This document shows positions 1 to 7,552 of a stretch of DNA of 43,928 nucleotides, piece by piece (the first letter of the stretch is position 1; each line of letters starts with the position of its first letter). This DNA comes from Methanomassiliicoccaceae archaeon UBA404 (GTDB lineage Archaea > Thermoplasmatota > Thermoplasmata > Methanomassiliicoccales > Methanomethylophilaceae). The position numbers and the translations under genes are program-made. The notes beneath the pieces are model-generated. The model was not told where the DNA came from. It searched no databases and worked only from the letters and a program-made list of their open reading frames with translations. The stretch lies in the NCBI GenBank assembly GCA_002498605.1, contig DAHY01000020.1:1-43928 (forward strand), written 5' to 3'.

Positions 1-1
1 C

Positions 2-562
2 ACCGACATATCGGAAAAGAAAATATTGGAACTTCTGTTCAGTATGAATCCCGATGACGAAGTCAGAAAAGCCTGCAGATCCGAGGCAATCAAAGAATTG
101 GCGGAAACCCTGGATTCGGGGGTTGATGTGTCCATGATATCCCTCGGCGATATCGGGGTTTACAGCACATACATGTATGTTGACGATGAAATCAGAAAAT
201 TGGGTTATGAAACCGAAGTGATTCCGGGAATCACATCATTCTGCGGCGGAGCCGCGGAAGCAAGGGTACCCCTGATGATAGGCAACGAAGATCTTACGAT
301 AATTCCCATGGCAAAGCGGGACAACACCAGACTCGATTCTTTCCTGGCTTCGTCGGACAATATTGTCATTATGAAGGCCTGGGACTCCATGAAAGTTCTT
401 GCGGATATGATGGAAAAGAACGGAATACCTTTGAAAAACGCCACCGTCATCAGCAACGTCGGTATGGAAGGCGAATACATAGGTCCGATCGATGTCGGCC
501 GCGAATACGGATATTTCACAACCGTAATTGTGAAGAAAAATAAAAATGAGGATTTGAAATGA
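2..562 (+). CDS. cbiL: Cobalt-factor II C20-methyltransferase CbiL, 5' end missing
   Basis: SAM-dependent C20 methylation of cobalt-factor II in the anaerobic cobalamin pathway. The frame is open from the window edge, so the start lies upstream; 186 residues are visible, about 45 short of the usual length. Seen: a glycine-rich GDIGVYSTYMYV segment, where CbiL/CobI proteins carry the GDPxFYGSxMYL motif, and the VIPGITSFCGGAA segment of tetrapyrrole methylases followed by VPLMIGNEDLTIIPM. A TTG at 26 opens a shorter in-frame reading, but similarity to the family continues upstream of it. The stop overlaps the cbiF start (ATGA at 559-562), so the two are translationally coupled. CbiL rather than another Cbi methylase rests on motif recognition. 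Confidence 0.85.
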   Translation, partial: TDISEKKILELLFSMNPDDEVRKACRSEAIKELAETLDSGVDVSMISLGDIGVYSTYMYVDDEIRKLGYETEVIPGITSFCGGAAEARVPLMIGNEDLTIIPMAKRDNTRLDSFLASSDNIVIMKAWDSMKVLADMMEKNGIPLKNATVISNVGMEGEYIGPIDVGREYGYFTTVIVKKNKNEDLK

Positions 563-1317
563 TAACATTCGTAGGTGCCGGTCCGGGAGACCCGGAACTG
601 TTGACAATAAAAGGAAAAAAGGCAATCGATTCCGCAGATGTGATAATCTATGCGGGATCTCTCGTAAACCCTGCCGTATTGAGCGGTGCAAAAAAAGGCG
701 CTGTAATATACAACAGTGCGGAAATGAATCTGGACGAGGTTATTGAGGTAATGAAGGACGCCGAATCGAAAGGTCTGAACACCGCACGTGTCCATACCGG
801 AGATCCGTCCATTTACGGAGCCATAAGGGAGCAGATTGACAGACTGGATGAAATGAAAATCGACAGTGTGATAATCCCCGGCGTAAGCTCTGCTTTTGCC
901 ACCGCGGCCGTGTTAAAAAAGGAATACACTCTGCCGGATGCCAGTCAGACCGTGATTTTCACCAGAATGGAAGGTCGGACTCCGATGCCCAAAGGAGAAA
1001 GCATCGAAGAACTCGCTTCCCATCATGCAACCATGGTAATATTCCTCAGCGTAGGATTCATGGACGAACTGACAAAGCAACTGATTGCCGGCGGTTATGA
1101 AGAAGACACCCCCATAGCCGTTGTATATAAGGCAAGCTGGCCGGATCAGAAAATAGTGTCCGGAACACTGAAGACCATAGCGTCCAAAGTGAAAGAAGCA
1201 GGCATCACAAAGACCGCTTTGACCGTGGTCGGCGATTTCCTGGGTGACGAATACAGTCTTTCGAAACTGTATGACAAGACATTCACCACGGAATACCGCA
1301 AAGGTACGGAGGAATAA
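559..1317 (+). CDS. cbiF: Cobalt-precorrin-4 C11-methyltransferase CbiF
   Basis: SAM-dependent methylation at C11 of the corrin precursor in cobalamin synthesis. The 252-residue length is normal. The N-terminus has the family signature FVGAGPGDPELLTIKG followed by ADVIIYAGSLVNP, which is diagnostic of CbiF/CobM. The second glycine-rich segment is HTGDPSIYGAIREQ and the third is VIIPGVSSAFATAA. The gene overlaps cbiL by 4 nt and is followed after 2 nt by cbiH, whose Shine-Dalgarno (GGAGG, 1308-1312) lies in the last codons of this gene. Part of the cbiL-F-H-C operon. Confidence 0.93.
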   Translation: MITFVGAGPGDPELLTIKGKKAIDSADVIIYAGSLVNPAVLSGAKKGAVIYNSAEMNLDEVIEVMKDAESKGLNTARVHTGDPSIYGAIREQIDRLDEMKIDSVIIPGVSSAFATAAVLKKEYTLPDASQTVIFTRMEGRTPMPKGESIEELASHHATMVIFLSVGFMDELTKQLIAGGYEEDTPIAVVYKASWPDQKIVSGTLKTIASKVKEAGITKTALTVVGDFLGDEYSLSKLYDKTFTTEYRKGTEE

Positions 1318-1319
1318 AC

Positions 1320-2060
1320 ATGGCAGGAAAACTTACGGTCGTAGGATTCGGCCCCGGTTCCAAAGGGGACATGACCCTGAGGGCGGTCGAAGCAATCGAA
1401 AATGCCGATGTGGTTACGGGATACACTACTTACGTAAATCTGATGAAAGAGTATTTTCCCGATAAAAAATACAAAGCAACCGGCATGATGAAAGAAATCG
1501 AAAGATGCAGAATGGCCATAGAAGACGCGTCCACCGGGCTCAGTGTGGCTATGATCAGCAGCGGAGATTCCGGAATTTACGGAATGGCGGGAATCATTTA
1601 CCAGTTGGTCGATGAGATGAACGCCGACATAGAACTTGACGTGATTCCCGGAGTGACCGCGGCATCCGCCGCCGCATCAATACTCGGAGCACCTTTGATG
1701 CACGATCTGGCTATTATCAGTCTTTCCGATTTGCTGACTCCTTACGATTTGATTATGAAACGCATTGACAGTGCGGGCGCGGGAGATTTGATCGTATGTC
1801 TGTACAATCCCAGAAGCAAAACCCGGAGGGAACATCTTCCCGAAGCCGTGGAAACACTTTTGAAACACAGATCTCCCGAAACACCTGTCGGAATAGTCAA
1901 AAACGCGGGCAGAGAAGGCGAAGTGGCCATTATTTCCACGTTGGGAAATATGCCGTACGATGAAGTGGACATGTTCTCCATCGTAATCGTAGGAAATTCC
2001 CAGACCTACGTTTCTGACGGTAAAATGATTACTCCCAGAGGGTATGAGGTGAAAAAATGA
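1320..2060 (+). CDS. cbiH: Cobalt-precorrin-3B C17-methyltransferase CbiH
   Basis: Catalyses C17 methylation with ring contraction in anaerobic cobalamin synthesis. Length 246 residues, as for stand-alone CbiH/CobJ. Seen: the N-terminal VVGFGPGSKGDMTLRA motif, VTGYTTYVNLM (the CbiH/CobJ GYxTYxxL signature), the SSGDSGIYGMAG loop, VIPGVTAASAAAS, and LYNPRSKTR near residue 160, which is typical of this member. The start ATG has a good GGAGG Shine-Dalgarno 7 nt upstream. The stop overlaps the cbiC start by ATGA. No CbiG domain is fused; cbiG would have to lie outside the window. Confidence 0.92.
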   Translation: MAGKLTVVGFGPGSKGDMTLRAVEAIENADVVTGYTTYVNLMKEYFPDKKYKATGMMKEIERCRMAIEDASTGLSVAMISSGDSGIYGMAGIIYQLVDEMNADIELDVIPGVTAASAAASILGAPLMHDLAIISLSDLLTPYDLIMKRIDSAGAGDLIVCLYNPRSKTRREHLPEAVETLLKHRSPETPVGIVKNAGREGEVAIISTLGNMPYDEVDMFSIVIVGNSQTYVSDGKMITPRGYEVKK

Positions 2061-2686
2061 AGATATTGAACGTTAAACCCGAGGATATAGAAAAACGCAG
2101 TATGGAACTCATCGAAGAAGGACTCAACGGAAGAAGATGGCCCGAACCCGAGTTCTCGATAATCAAAAGATGCATACACACATCCGCCGATTTCGATTAT
2201 GCCGATAATCTGACATTTTCCGAAGATGCGGCCCGCATAGGTATCGAAGCAATCAGATCCGGTGCGCACATCATCACGGATACCAAGATGGCTCTTTCAG
2301 GCATTAACAAAAGAACCCTGTCGGCTTACGGCGGAGAGGTTCACTGTTTCATCAGCGACGAATCGGTTGCGGAAGAAGCAAAAGCCAGAGGATGCACCAG
2401 AGCCAAAGTTTCCATGGAAAGAGGCGCGGCGCTCGAAGGCAAGAACATTTTTGCAATCGGAAATGCCCCCACGGCTTTGATAAGAGTGAACGAACTGATC
2501 AAAGAAGGCAAACTTGAGCCCGCTTTGATTATCGGCGTTCCCGTTGGATTCGTCAACGTAATCGAGTCGAAAGAATTGATTATGGATTCCGGCGTTCCCT
2601 ACATCGTCGCAAAAGGCAGAAAGGGCGGTTCCAACATCGCGGCCGCAATCTGCAATGCCATGATGTATTACAAGGGCGAAATTTAA
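2057..2686 (+). CDS. cbiC: Cobalt-precorrin-8X methylmutase CbiC
   Basis: Moves the C11 methyl to C12, giving cobyrinate, late in the cobalamin pathway. Length 209 residues is normal for CbiC/CobH. Seen: CIHTSADFDYADNLTFS, with His41 in the position of the catalytic histidine of the family, then DTKMALSGIN, FAIGNAPTALI and GVPVGFVNVIESKE, all characteristic. The start overlaps the cbiH stop by 4 nt. It is the last gene of the operon; a strong hairpin starts 14 nt after the stop codon. Confidence 0.94.
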   Translation: MKILNVKPEDIEKRSMELIEEGLNGRRWPEPEFSIIKRCIHTSADFDYADNLTFSEDAARIGIEAIRSGAHIITDTKMALSGINKRTLSAYGGEVHCFISDESVAEEAKARGCTRAKVSMERGAALEGKNIFAIGNAPTALIRVNELIKEGKLEPALIIGVPVGFVNVIESKELIMDSGVPYIVAKGRKGGSNIAAAICNAMMYYKGEI

Positions 2687-2700
2687 ACACATTTCATTTA

Positions 2701-2731
2701 AGCCCGTGCCTGATTACCGCAGGTACGGGCT
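2701..2731. terminator. Hairpin between convergent cbiC and the pirin gene
   Basis: Two 12-nt arms (2701-2712 and 2720-2731) pair around a 7-nt loop; the only non-Watson-Crick position is a G-U in one orientation. It sits between two convergent genes and could end transcripts from either side. No long T-run follows directly, so it may act as a 3'-end stabiliser rather than a classical terminator. Confidence 0.6.
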
Positions 2732-2774
2732 ATCCTGTTTCTTTACCGAACAGGACATTATTTTTACGAAAAGC

Positions 2775-3866
2775 TCAGATTTTTTCGATGTTTCTCGTTT
2801 CTCCGGGTTCGAATCCTTCGGGTTTCCCGTCGGGATATTCCTCGCGACCGTCCGAATATCTGATGAAACGCGGCGCTTCCGGCGGCTGCACCTTATCAAC
2901 AACGTTCCAGGGCCATACAACGTATTCGTCTTTTCTTATGTCGTTCATGGCCGCCCTTACGGATTTATCGTCTCCGAGAACCACCGGGCCGTAGGAAGAC
3001 ATTTTCTGCTTTATCGGTCTGCCGTCCAACAGCCAGAATTTTGACGGAACCTTTCCGTTTTTTATTCTGACATCCGCGTTGGATTTTAATTTCAAACGGT
3101 TACCGGAATCGGCGGCGAAGTCTTCGATTTCGGCGTTGCTTCCGGAAACAAAATACAGATTTCTGTTTATTTCGGGAGATCCGGCCTTCAGAACGTATTC
3201 CGCGTCTTCCTCCATCCTTATCTGAACTATTTTTACACCGTTGTCGGGATCGGCCGCCCAAGAGTCAGGATTGGGCACTTCAGTATTTATACCGTCATAT
3301 GTGCCAGCATAGACAATAACTTCAGTTTTCTTCCCGTTGCCGTCATTAAAAACATCCCTATTTATATCATCCGTCCACAGCATATTTACCCTATTTAAAG
3401 ACCCCTTCATTTCCAGTGGAAGATTAATCATTATCTGGGTTATGTTATTGGGATTCGGGCGGTCCTGAAACACCAGTGGATACATCTCGCTGTGCTGATA
3501 TTTTCCCGAGGCCGTAACCCACTGCGCATCTCCGAAACCGAACCGGGACTGGTTGCCTTCGATATCGAAAGTATCAACGTATCCTTCTTCGGCAAGAGTG
3601 AAGGTTTCATAGCCCCAATGAGCATGCATGGGAAAGCCGGGAACAACCTTTCCTTTGTACATCCTGAAGCCGTTATGTTTTTTGTAATCGTGACCCAGAT
3701 CTCTCCAGGCTATCATATCGTAGGGAGGGGCCTGCTGACAGTTTCCCTCGGGATAGTCGTCCCGGTGATGGGAAACGAACAGAAACGGATTTTCCGTATC
3801 CCAGTGCATGTCGAATTCAGCGTATTTCAGAACAACGCCTTTTCCCTTTTTTCTGAACGGCCACAT
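2775..3866 (-). CDS. Pirin-like bicupin protein
   Basis: A 363-residue protein of the pirin family, longer than the usual 280-300. The N-terminal cupin carries the pirin metal site: FPMHAHWGYETFT with His81 and His83, and KYQHSEM with His125 and Glu127, the same H-x-H...H-x-E arrangement used for iron in pirins. GFGDAQWVTASG corresponds to the pirin GDVQWMTAG strand. The C-terminal half is the degenerate second cupin plus an extra tail. Some pirins have quercetinase activity; the substrate here cannot be told. It is a single gene, convergent with cbiC and divergent from the pseudouridine synthase at 3945. The start MWPF is the first in-frame ATG after an AT-rich promoter-like stretch. Confidence 0.82.
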   Translation of the reverse strand: MWPFRKKGKGVVLKYAEFDMHWDTENPFLFVSHHRDDYPEGNCQQAPPYDMIAWRDLGHDYKKHNGFRMYKGKVVPGFPMHAHWGYETFTLAEEGYVDTFDIEGNQSRFGFGDAQWVTASGKYQHSEMYPLVFQDRPNPNNITQIMINLPLEMKGSLNRVNMLWTDDINRDVFNDGNGKKTEVIVYAGTYDGINTEVPNPDSWAADPDNGVKIVQIRMEEDAEYVLKAGSPEINRNLYFVSGSNAEIEDFAADSGNRLKLKSNADVRIKNGKVPSKFWLLDGRPIKQKMSSYGPVVLGDDKSVRAAMNDIRKDEYVVWPWNVVDKVQPPEAPRFIRYSDGREEYPDGKPEGFEPGETRNIEKI

Positions 3867-3944
3867 ACCGATGAAATTACGGCTGTATTAGAAATACCTA
3901 ACCCTGTTGCACAGAGTTAAATAATACGCGCTTAATGGTTGTTT

Positions 3945-4667
3945 ATGGAGCCTTCCGAAGAGAAAGGAATCAGATTGAACAAATACCTCGGCGATTCCGG
4001 CGTATCGTCAAGAAGAGCGGCAGACGCAATCATAGAGGAGGGCAGAGTAACCATTGACGGAAGACCTGCGGTTTTGGGCGACAGGGTTTTTCCCGAAAAC
4101 ACGGTATGCGTCGACGGAAAAACAATTGCGCCCGAGGAAGAGGACATTGTCATAATGTTCAATAAACCCCGGGGAATCACATGCACTTCAAACCCCGAGG
4201 ACCCGGATAATGTGATTGATTTCATCGGACATCCGAAACGGATCTATTCCGTGGGCCGTTTGGACAAAGACTCCGAAGGCCTTCTTTTGATGACCAACAA
4301 CGGATTTCTTGCCGAGAAAATAATGCATTCAAGCAACGGTCACGACAAAGAATACATCGTCACCGTCGACCATGACATAACCGATGATTTCATAAGAGAC
4401 ATGTCTCTCGGAGTGGCGATAATGGGCGGAAGTGTGGTTACCCGCAAATGCGAAGTAACCAAAGTCAATGACCGCGAATTCAAAATTATACTGAAGCAGG
4501 GACTCAACCGTCAAATCAGAAGAATGTGCGACACTCTCGGATATACGGCCATAGGCATAAAGCGGATAAGGGTCATGAATCTCGAACTCGGAAACATGGG
4601 CATCGGGAAATACAGAAACATTACCAAAGCCGAACGTGCCGAATTATACGAAAAATTGAATTTGTAA
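3945..4667 (+). CDS. RsuA/RluB-family pseudouridine synthase
   Basis: Isomerises a uridine to pseudouridine in rRNA. About residues 8-65 form an S4 RNA-binding domain (IRLNKYLGDSGVSSRRAAD). The catalytic domain has GRLDKDSEGLLLMTN with the catalytic aspartate near residue 107 and ends in the LNRQIRRMC motif. Length 240 residues matches bacterial RsuA/RluB/RluE. I chose the ATG at 3945; a TTG at 3939 would add only two residues. This family is common in bacteria and sparse in archaea, so acquisition from bacteria is possible. The exact rRNA site cannot be told from sequence. It is monocistronic, with an AT-rich box (about 3918-3927) roughly 25 nt upstream. Confidence 0.88.
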   Translation: MEPSEEKGIRLNKYLGDSGVSSRRAADAIIEEGRVTIDGRPAVLGDRVFPENTVCVDGKTIAPEEEDIVIMFNKPRGITCTSNPEDPDNVIDFIGHPKRIYSVGRLDKDSEGLLLMTNNGFLAEKIMHSSNGHDKEYIVTVDHDITDDFIRDMSLGVAIMGGSVVTRKCEVTKVNDREFKIILKQGLNRQIRRMCDTLGYTAIGIKRIRVMNLELGNMGIGKYRNITKAERAELYEKLNL

Positions 4668-4705
4668 TCCGGGTCCTTTGATCATCGGAGTTGTTATTCA
4701 AAGTC

Positions 4706-4716
4706 ATTGGACCAAT
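4706..4716. promoter_or_regulatory. 11-nt palindrome upstream of the F430 operon
   Basis: ATTGG-A-CCAAT is a perfect palindrome about 60 nt before the cfbC start and 30 nt before the presumed TATA element (about 4745-4754). It is the only clear dyad in the 109-nt gap, so it may be an operator, but 11-nt palindromes occur by chance. Confidence 0.3.
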
Positions 4717-4776
4717 CATCCATTTAGCACGAACATTTCTGAAAGTATTATTTAGTATGATTCTATTCACAGATTA

Positions 4777-5553
4777 GTGAGAAGGATTGCCATATACGGA
4801 AAAGGCGGGATAGGCAAGTCCACAGTCTCGTCGAACATAAGCGACGCAATATCCGACATGGGTTTCCGTGTCCTGCAGATCGGATGCGATCCCAAAGCCG
4901 ATTCCACGAAACTTTTGATGGGCGGCAAGGCCCCGGATACGGTTCTTGACAGGATGAGAGAAGGCAACGTCTCTTTGGACGATGTGGTTCACGATACAGG
5001 CCGTAATGTGTTCTGCGTGGAATGCGGAGGGCCCAAACCCGGCACCGGTTGCGCGGGCAGAGGCATAATAGCGGCTTTCGACCAATTGGAAGATCTGAAC
5101 GCAATCGAAGTCATAAAACCCGATGTGATAATTTACGATGTTCTGGGCGATGTTGTCTGCGGCGGATTCGCTATGCCGATCCGCAACGGTTACGCCAAAG
5201 AAGTTTTTGTGGTCACGTCGGGAGAAATGATGTCGCTGTACGCCGCGGACAATATCCGTCAGGCGGTGGAGGGATTCGGCGAAGACGGCTATGCCGAGTT
5301 CGGCGGTCTGATTCAGAATTCCCGCGGTATAGACGATGAAAACGAAATCGTCGACAAAGCCGCATCGGAGATGAATTCCCGCGTGATATACCGGTTACCG
5401 AGAAATCAGGCGGTTCAGGATGCGGAAGCGGCGGGAATGACGGTTGTCAGACACGCTCCCGATTCGGAAATGGCAAAAAATTACAGATTATTGGCTGAGG
5501 AAATCCTGCGTAAATCGGAGGATTCCGAAGGCGGAATGAGATTAAAAAAATAA
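4777..5553 (+). CDS. cfbC: Ni-sirohydrochlorin a,c-diamide reductive cyclase, NifH-like subunit CfbC
   Basis: ATP-dependent reductase that passes electrons to CfbD for the six-electron reduction and lactam-forming cyclisation of Ni-sirohydrochlorin a,c-diamide in F430 synthesis. The 258-residue protein has the NifH/BchL P-loop YGKGGIGKST (residues 7-16), GCDPKADST, and two cysteines, Cys92 in GCAGRG and Cys128 in DVVCGGFAMP, in the positions of the NifH cysteines that bridge one [4Fe-4S] across the dimer. The start is GTG at 4777; the protein begins MRRIAIYGKG, as NifH-like proteins do. The only nearby upstream ATG (4757) is out of frame and stops after seven codons. Nitrogenase NifH is excluded by the F430 neighbours and the absence of nifDK. 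Confidence 0.93.
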   Translation: MRRIAIYGKGGIGKSTVSSNISDAISDMGFRVLQIGCDPKADSTKLLMGGKAPDTVLDRMREGNVSLDDVVHDTGRNVFCVECGGPKPGTGCAGRGIIAAFDQLEDLNAIEVIKPDVIIYDVLGDVVCGGFAMPIRNGYAKEVFVVTSGEMMSLYAADNIRQAVEGFGEDGYAEFGGLIQNSRGIDDENEIVDKAASEMNSRVIYRLPRNQAVQDAEAAGMTVVRHAPDSEMAKNYRLLAEEILRKSEDSEGGMRLKK

Positions 5554-5567
5554 ACTGAGGAAAAACA

Positions 5568-6344
5568 ATGAAAGGAATAATGTTTATAGGACACGGCTCC
5601 AGGTTCAACCACAACAAAGAAGCCGTCGAACAGCAGGCGAACGCACTCAAGAAACGCACTTCCATCCCTGTTTGGACCGCGTACAACGAAACAACCTCGC
5701 CCCTCGTGGATGAAGTGTTGGAAGAAATGGTAAAATCCGGAGTAACCGAAGTAATCGCGATACCGTACTTCATAGCATCCGGACTTCACATCACCCGGGA
5801 CATTCCGCGGAAACTCAGCATTCCCGAAAACTCCCGCGGCGGCAAGACCACCGTGGCAGGAAAAGAAATAACCGTTCATTTCGAAGGACCCATCGGAGAA
5901 GATCCCAATCTGACCGATATACTCGAAGACAGAATCAAAGCATCCTGTGAAGGAAAGAAAGCGGCGGTTCTGGTTGTGGGTCACGGTTCCCGTCTGCCGT
6001 ACAACGAAGAGATTATCAAGCTTAATGCCGAAAGATTGAAAGAAAGAGGTTATTCCGACGTTTATTACGCATTCAACGAATTCAACGAACCTTACATTGA
6101 CAGCGTAATGAATGAAATCGTCAAAACCGACGTGACTGATGTTGCGGTTCTGCCTCTTTTCATAGCCTCCGGCGCCCACATCGGTGAAGAAATTCCCGAA
6201 ACTCTCGGCATACCCCCGAACACCGACGGCGGAGTCAGCAACGCATTCGGAAGAGAAATTAACATTCATTACGCCATGCCCGTCGGCAAGGAACCCCGCC
6301 TTACGGATGTTTTGATCAAAAAACTGGAAAAGTACGGAATATGA
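5568..6344 (+). CDS. cfbA: Sirohydrochlorin nickel/cobalt chelatase CfbA, fused tandem duplicate
   Basis: Inserts Ni2+ (and possibly Co2+) into sirohydrochlorin, the branch point between F430 and B12. Archaeal CfbA/CbiX-S is about 130 residues and dimeric; this 258-residue protein contains two copies in one chain. Copy 1 has GHGSR at residues 8-12 and SGLHITRDIP at 71-80; copy 2 has GHGSR at 138-142 and SGAHIGEEIP at 201-210. Both metal-binding histidine pairs are kept (His9/His74 and His139/His204), spaced by exactly 130 residues. The start ATG has GAGG 7 nt upstream, 14 nt after cfbC. The stop overlaps cfbE by ATGA. The operon setting supports nickel as the main metal. Confidence 0.9.
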   Translation: MKGIMFIGHGSRFNHNKEAVEQQANALKKRTSIPVWTAYNETTSPLVDEVLEEMVKSGVTEVIAIPYFIASGLHITRDIPRKLSIPENSRGGKTTVAGKEITVHFEGPIGEDPNLTDILEDRIKASCEGKKAAVLVVGHGSRLPYNEEIIKLNAERLKERGYSDVYYAFNEFNEPYIDSVMNEIVKTDVTDVAVLPLFIASGAHIGEEIPETLGIPPNTDGGVSNAFGREINIHYAMPVGKEPRLTDVLIKKLEKYGI

Positions 6345-7552
6345 AAATCCTGCTTCTCGACACCATACACGGCGGAGGGGTCCTGGCGGACAAATATCCG
6401 AAACAGGGCGACTCCGTCACATGTGTGGATGTCTACAATATTACGCCGGAAGAGGAACTGTCCAGATTGAAAGACAAAGGATATTCCGTCTGCAAAGAGG
6501 TTCCCAAAGGCGAATACGATCTTGTGTTGATGCCGGTGCACTGTCCGGACAGATTTCTCGAAGGCGTAAAGTACGGCGAAAGGAAATTCTTCAGTCAGGC
6601 CGTCGGAGAACTGATAGACGACAAACGTTTCAGAATCGAAGTCACCGGCGTCAAAGGAAAAACAGGATTCTGCGGACTTATGTCACATATTCTGACGGTT
6701 GCCGGACACAACGTGCTGTTGCACAGTTCGAAAGGCAGAGGGTCCTGGAAAAACGGTAAGCTGACGGATGCCGAAAAAGTGAGCATAGCGCCGCCTCACA
6801 TGCTGACGCTGCCGGACAGCGAACACGACATCGTAATCTGCGAAATATCCCTGGGAGGTTCGGGAAAGGCGGACATAGCCTGTATAACGAATCTGCTGGA
6901 AGATTATCCGATTGCCGCCGGAACAAGGAAGGCATCCGAAGGAAAAAAGGCAATACTTTCGGATCTTAACGTGGTTCCTTCCGACGAGGTCGGTTTCTGG
7001 AAGTCCTTCGGGCGCGGCGAAGTCAGAGGATACGGAAACAGAATAAAATTACTCAACAATCCTTCGCTCGGAGAATCTCTGAAAGTTCACGTGGATTATA
7101 AGAACGGTTTTGACGTCAGTATGAAAAACAATTATCTGGCTCTTGAGTACGTCGATGCTTTTGAAATGGCGGTCGAAGTCTGCGACATTATGAACGTTCC
7201 GTCCGAATTCCTGAAAGAAGGACTTTCCACTTTCGAAGGAATGGGAGGACGGGGCGAAATATACCGCGAAGGGAAAAGATGGGTTGTCAAAGAACGGAAT
7301 CCCGGTATTTCCCGGCGTTCGGTGGAAAGAACCTATGAGACGCTGAAGCGGATGAACTCCCTTGAAAATGCCGTTGCCGTGCTGGATCCCGTAAACCGGA
7401 AGGTCTGCAGCAAAATGGATGTGGGATCGATAGAAAAGGTTTCGCGGGAGTACGGAGTCGAACTGATCATCACCGACGGCTCGGGAACCCCTCCGAAGAT
7501 TCCGGAATCAGAAGGACCGTTGATTCTGTTCGTGAAAGAAGGCTACACATGA
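6341..7552 (+). CDS. cfbE: Coenzyme F430 synthetase CfbE (Mur-ligase-like)
   Basis: ATP-dependent ligase that closes the carbocyclic F-ring, converting the 17(3)-seco-F430 acid to F430. The 403-residue protein has a Mur-ligase-type P-loop, VTGVKGKTGFCG near residues 101-112, where Mur enzymes have GTNGKT. HGGGVLADKY near the N-terminus and the C-terminal ligase domain fit the CfbE family. Identification rests on its place between cfbA and cfbD as much as on motifs. It overlaps both neighbours by 4 nt, implying strict translational coupling. A true peptidoglycan ligase is unlikely because no mur/mra genes surround it. Confidence 0.88.
   Translation: MKILLLDTIHGGGVLADKYPKQGDSVTCVDVYNITPEEELSRLKDKGYSVCKEVPKGEYDLVLMPVHCPDRFLEGVKYGERKFFSQAVGELIDDKRFRIEVTGVKGKTGFCGLMSHILTVAGHNVLLHSSKGRGSWKNGKLTDAEKVSIAPPHMLTLPDSEHDIVICEISLGGSGKADIACITNLLEDYPIAAGTRKASEGKKAILSDLNVVPSDEVGFWKSFGRGEVRGYGNRIKLLNNPSLGESLKVHVDYKNGFDVSMKNNYLALEYVDAFEMAVEVCDIMNVPSEFLKEGLSTFEGMGGRGEIYREGKRWVVKERNPGISRRSVERTYETLKRMNSLENAVAVLDPVNRKVCSKMDVGSIEKVSREYGVELIITDGSGTPPKIPESEGPLILFVKEGYT

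Noticed and set aside
4755..4760. GTATGA, a NikR operator half-site, near the F430 operon start
   Set aside because: The expected TCATAC partner 16 nt away is absent.
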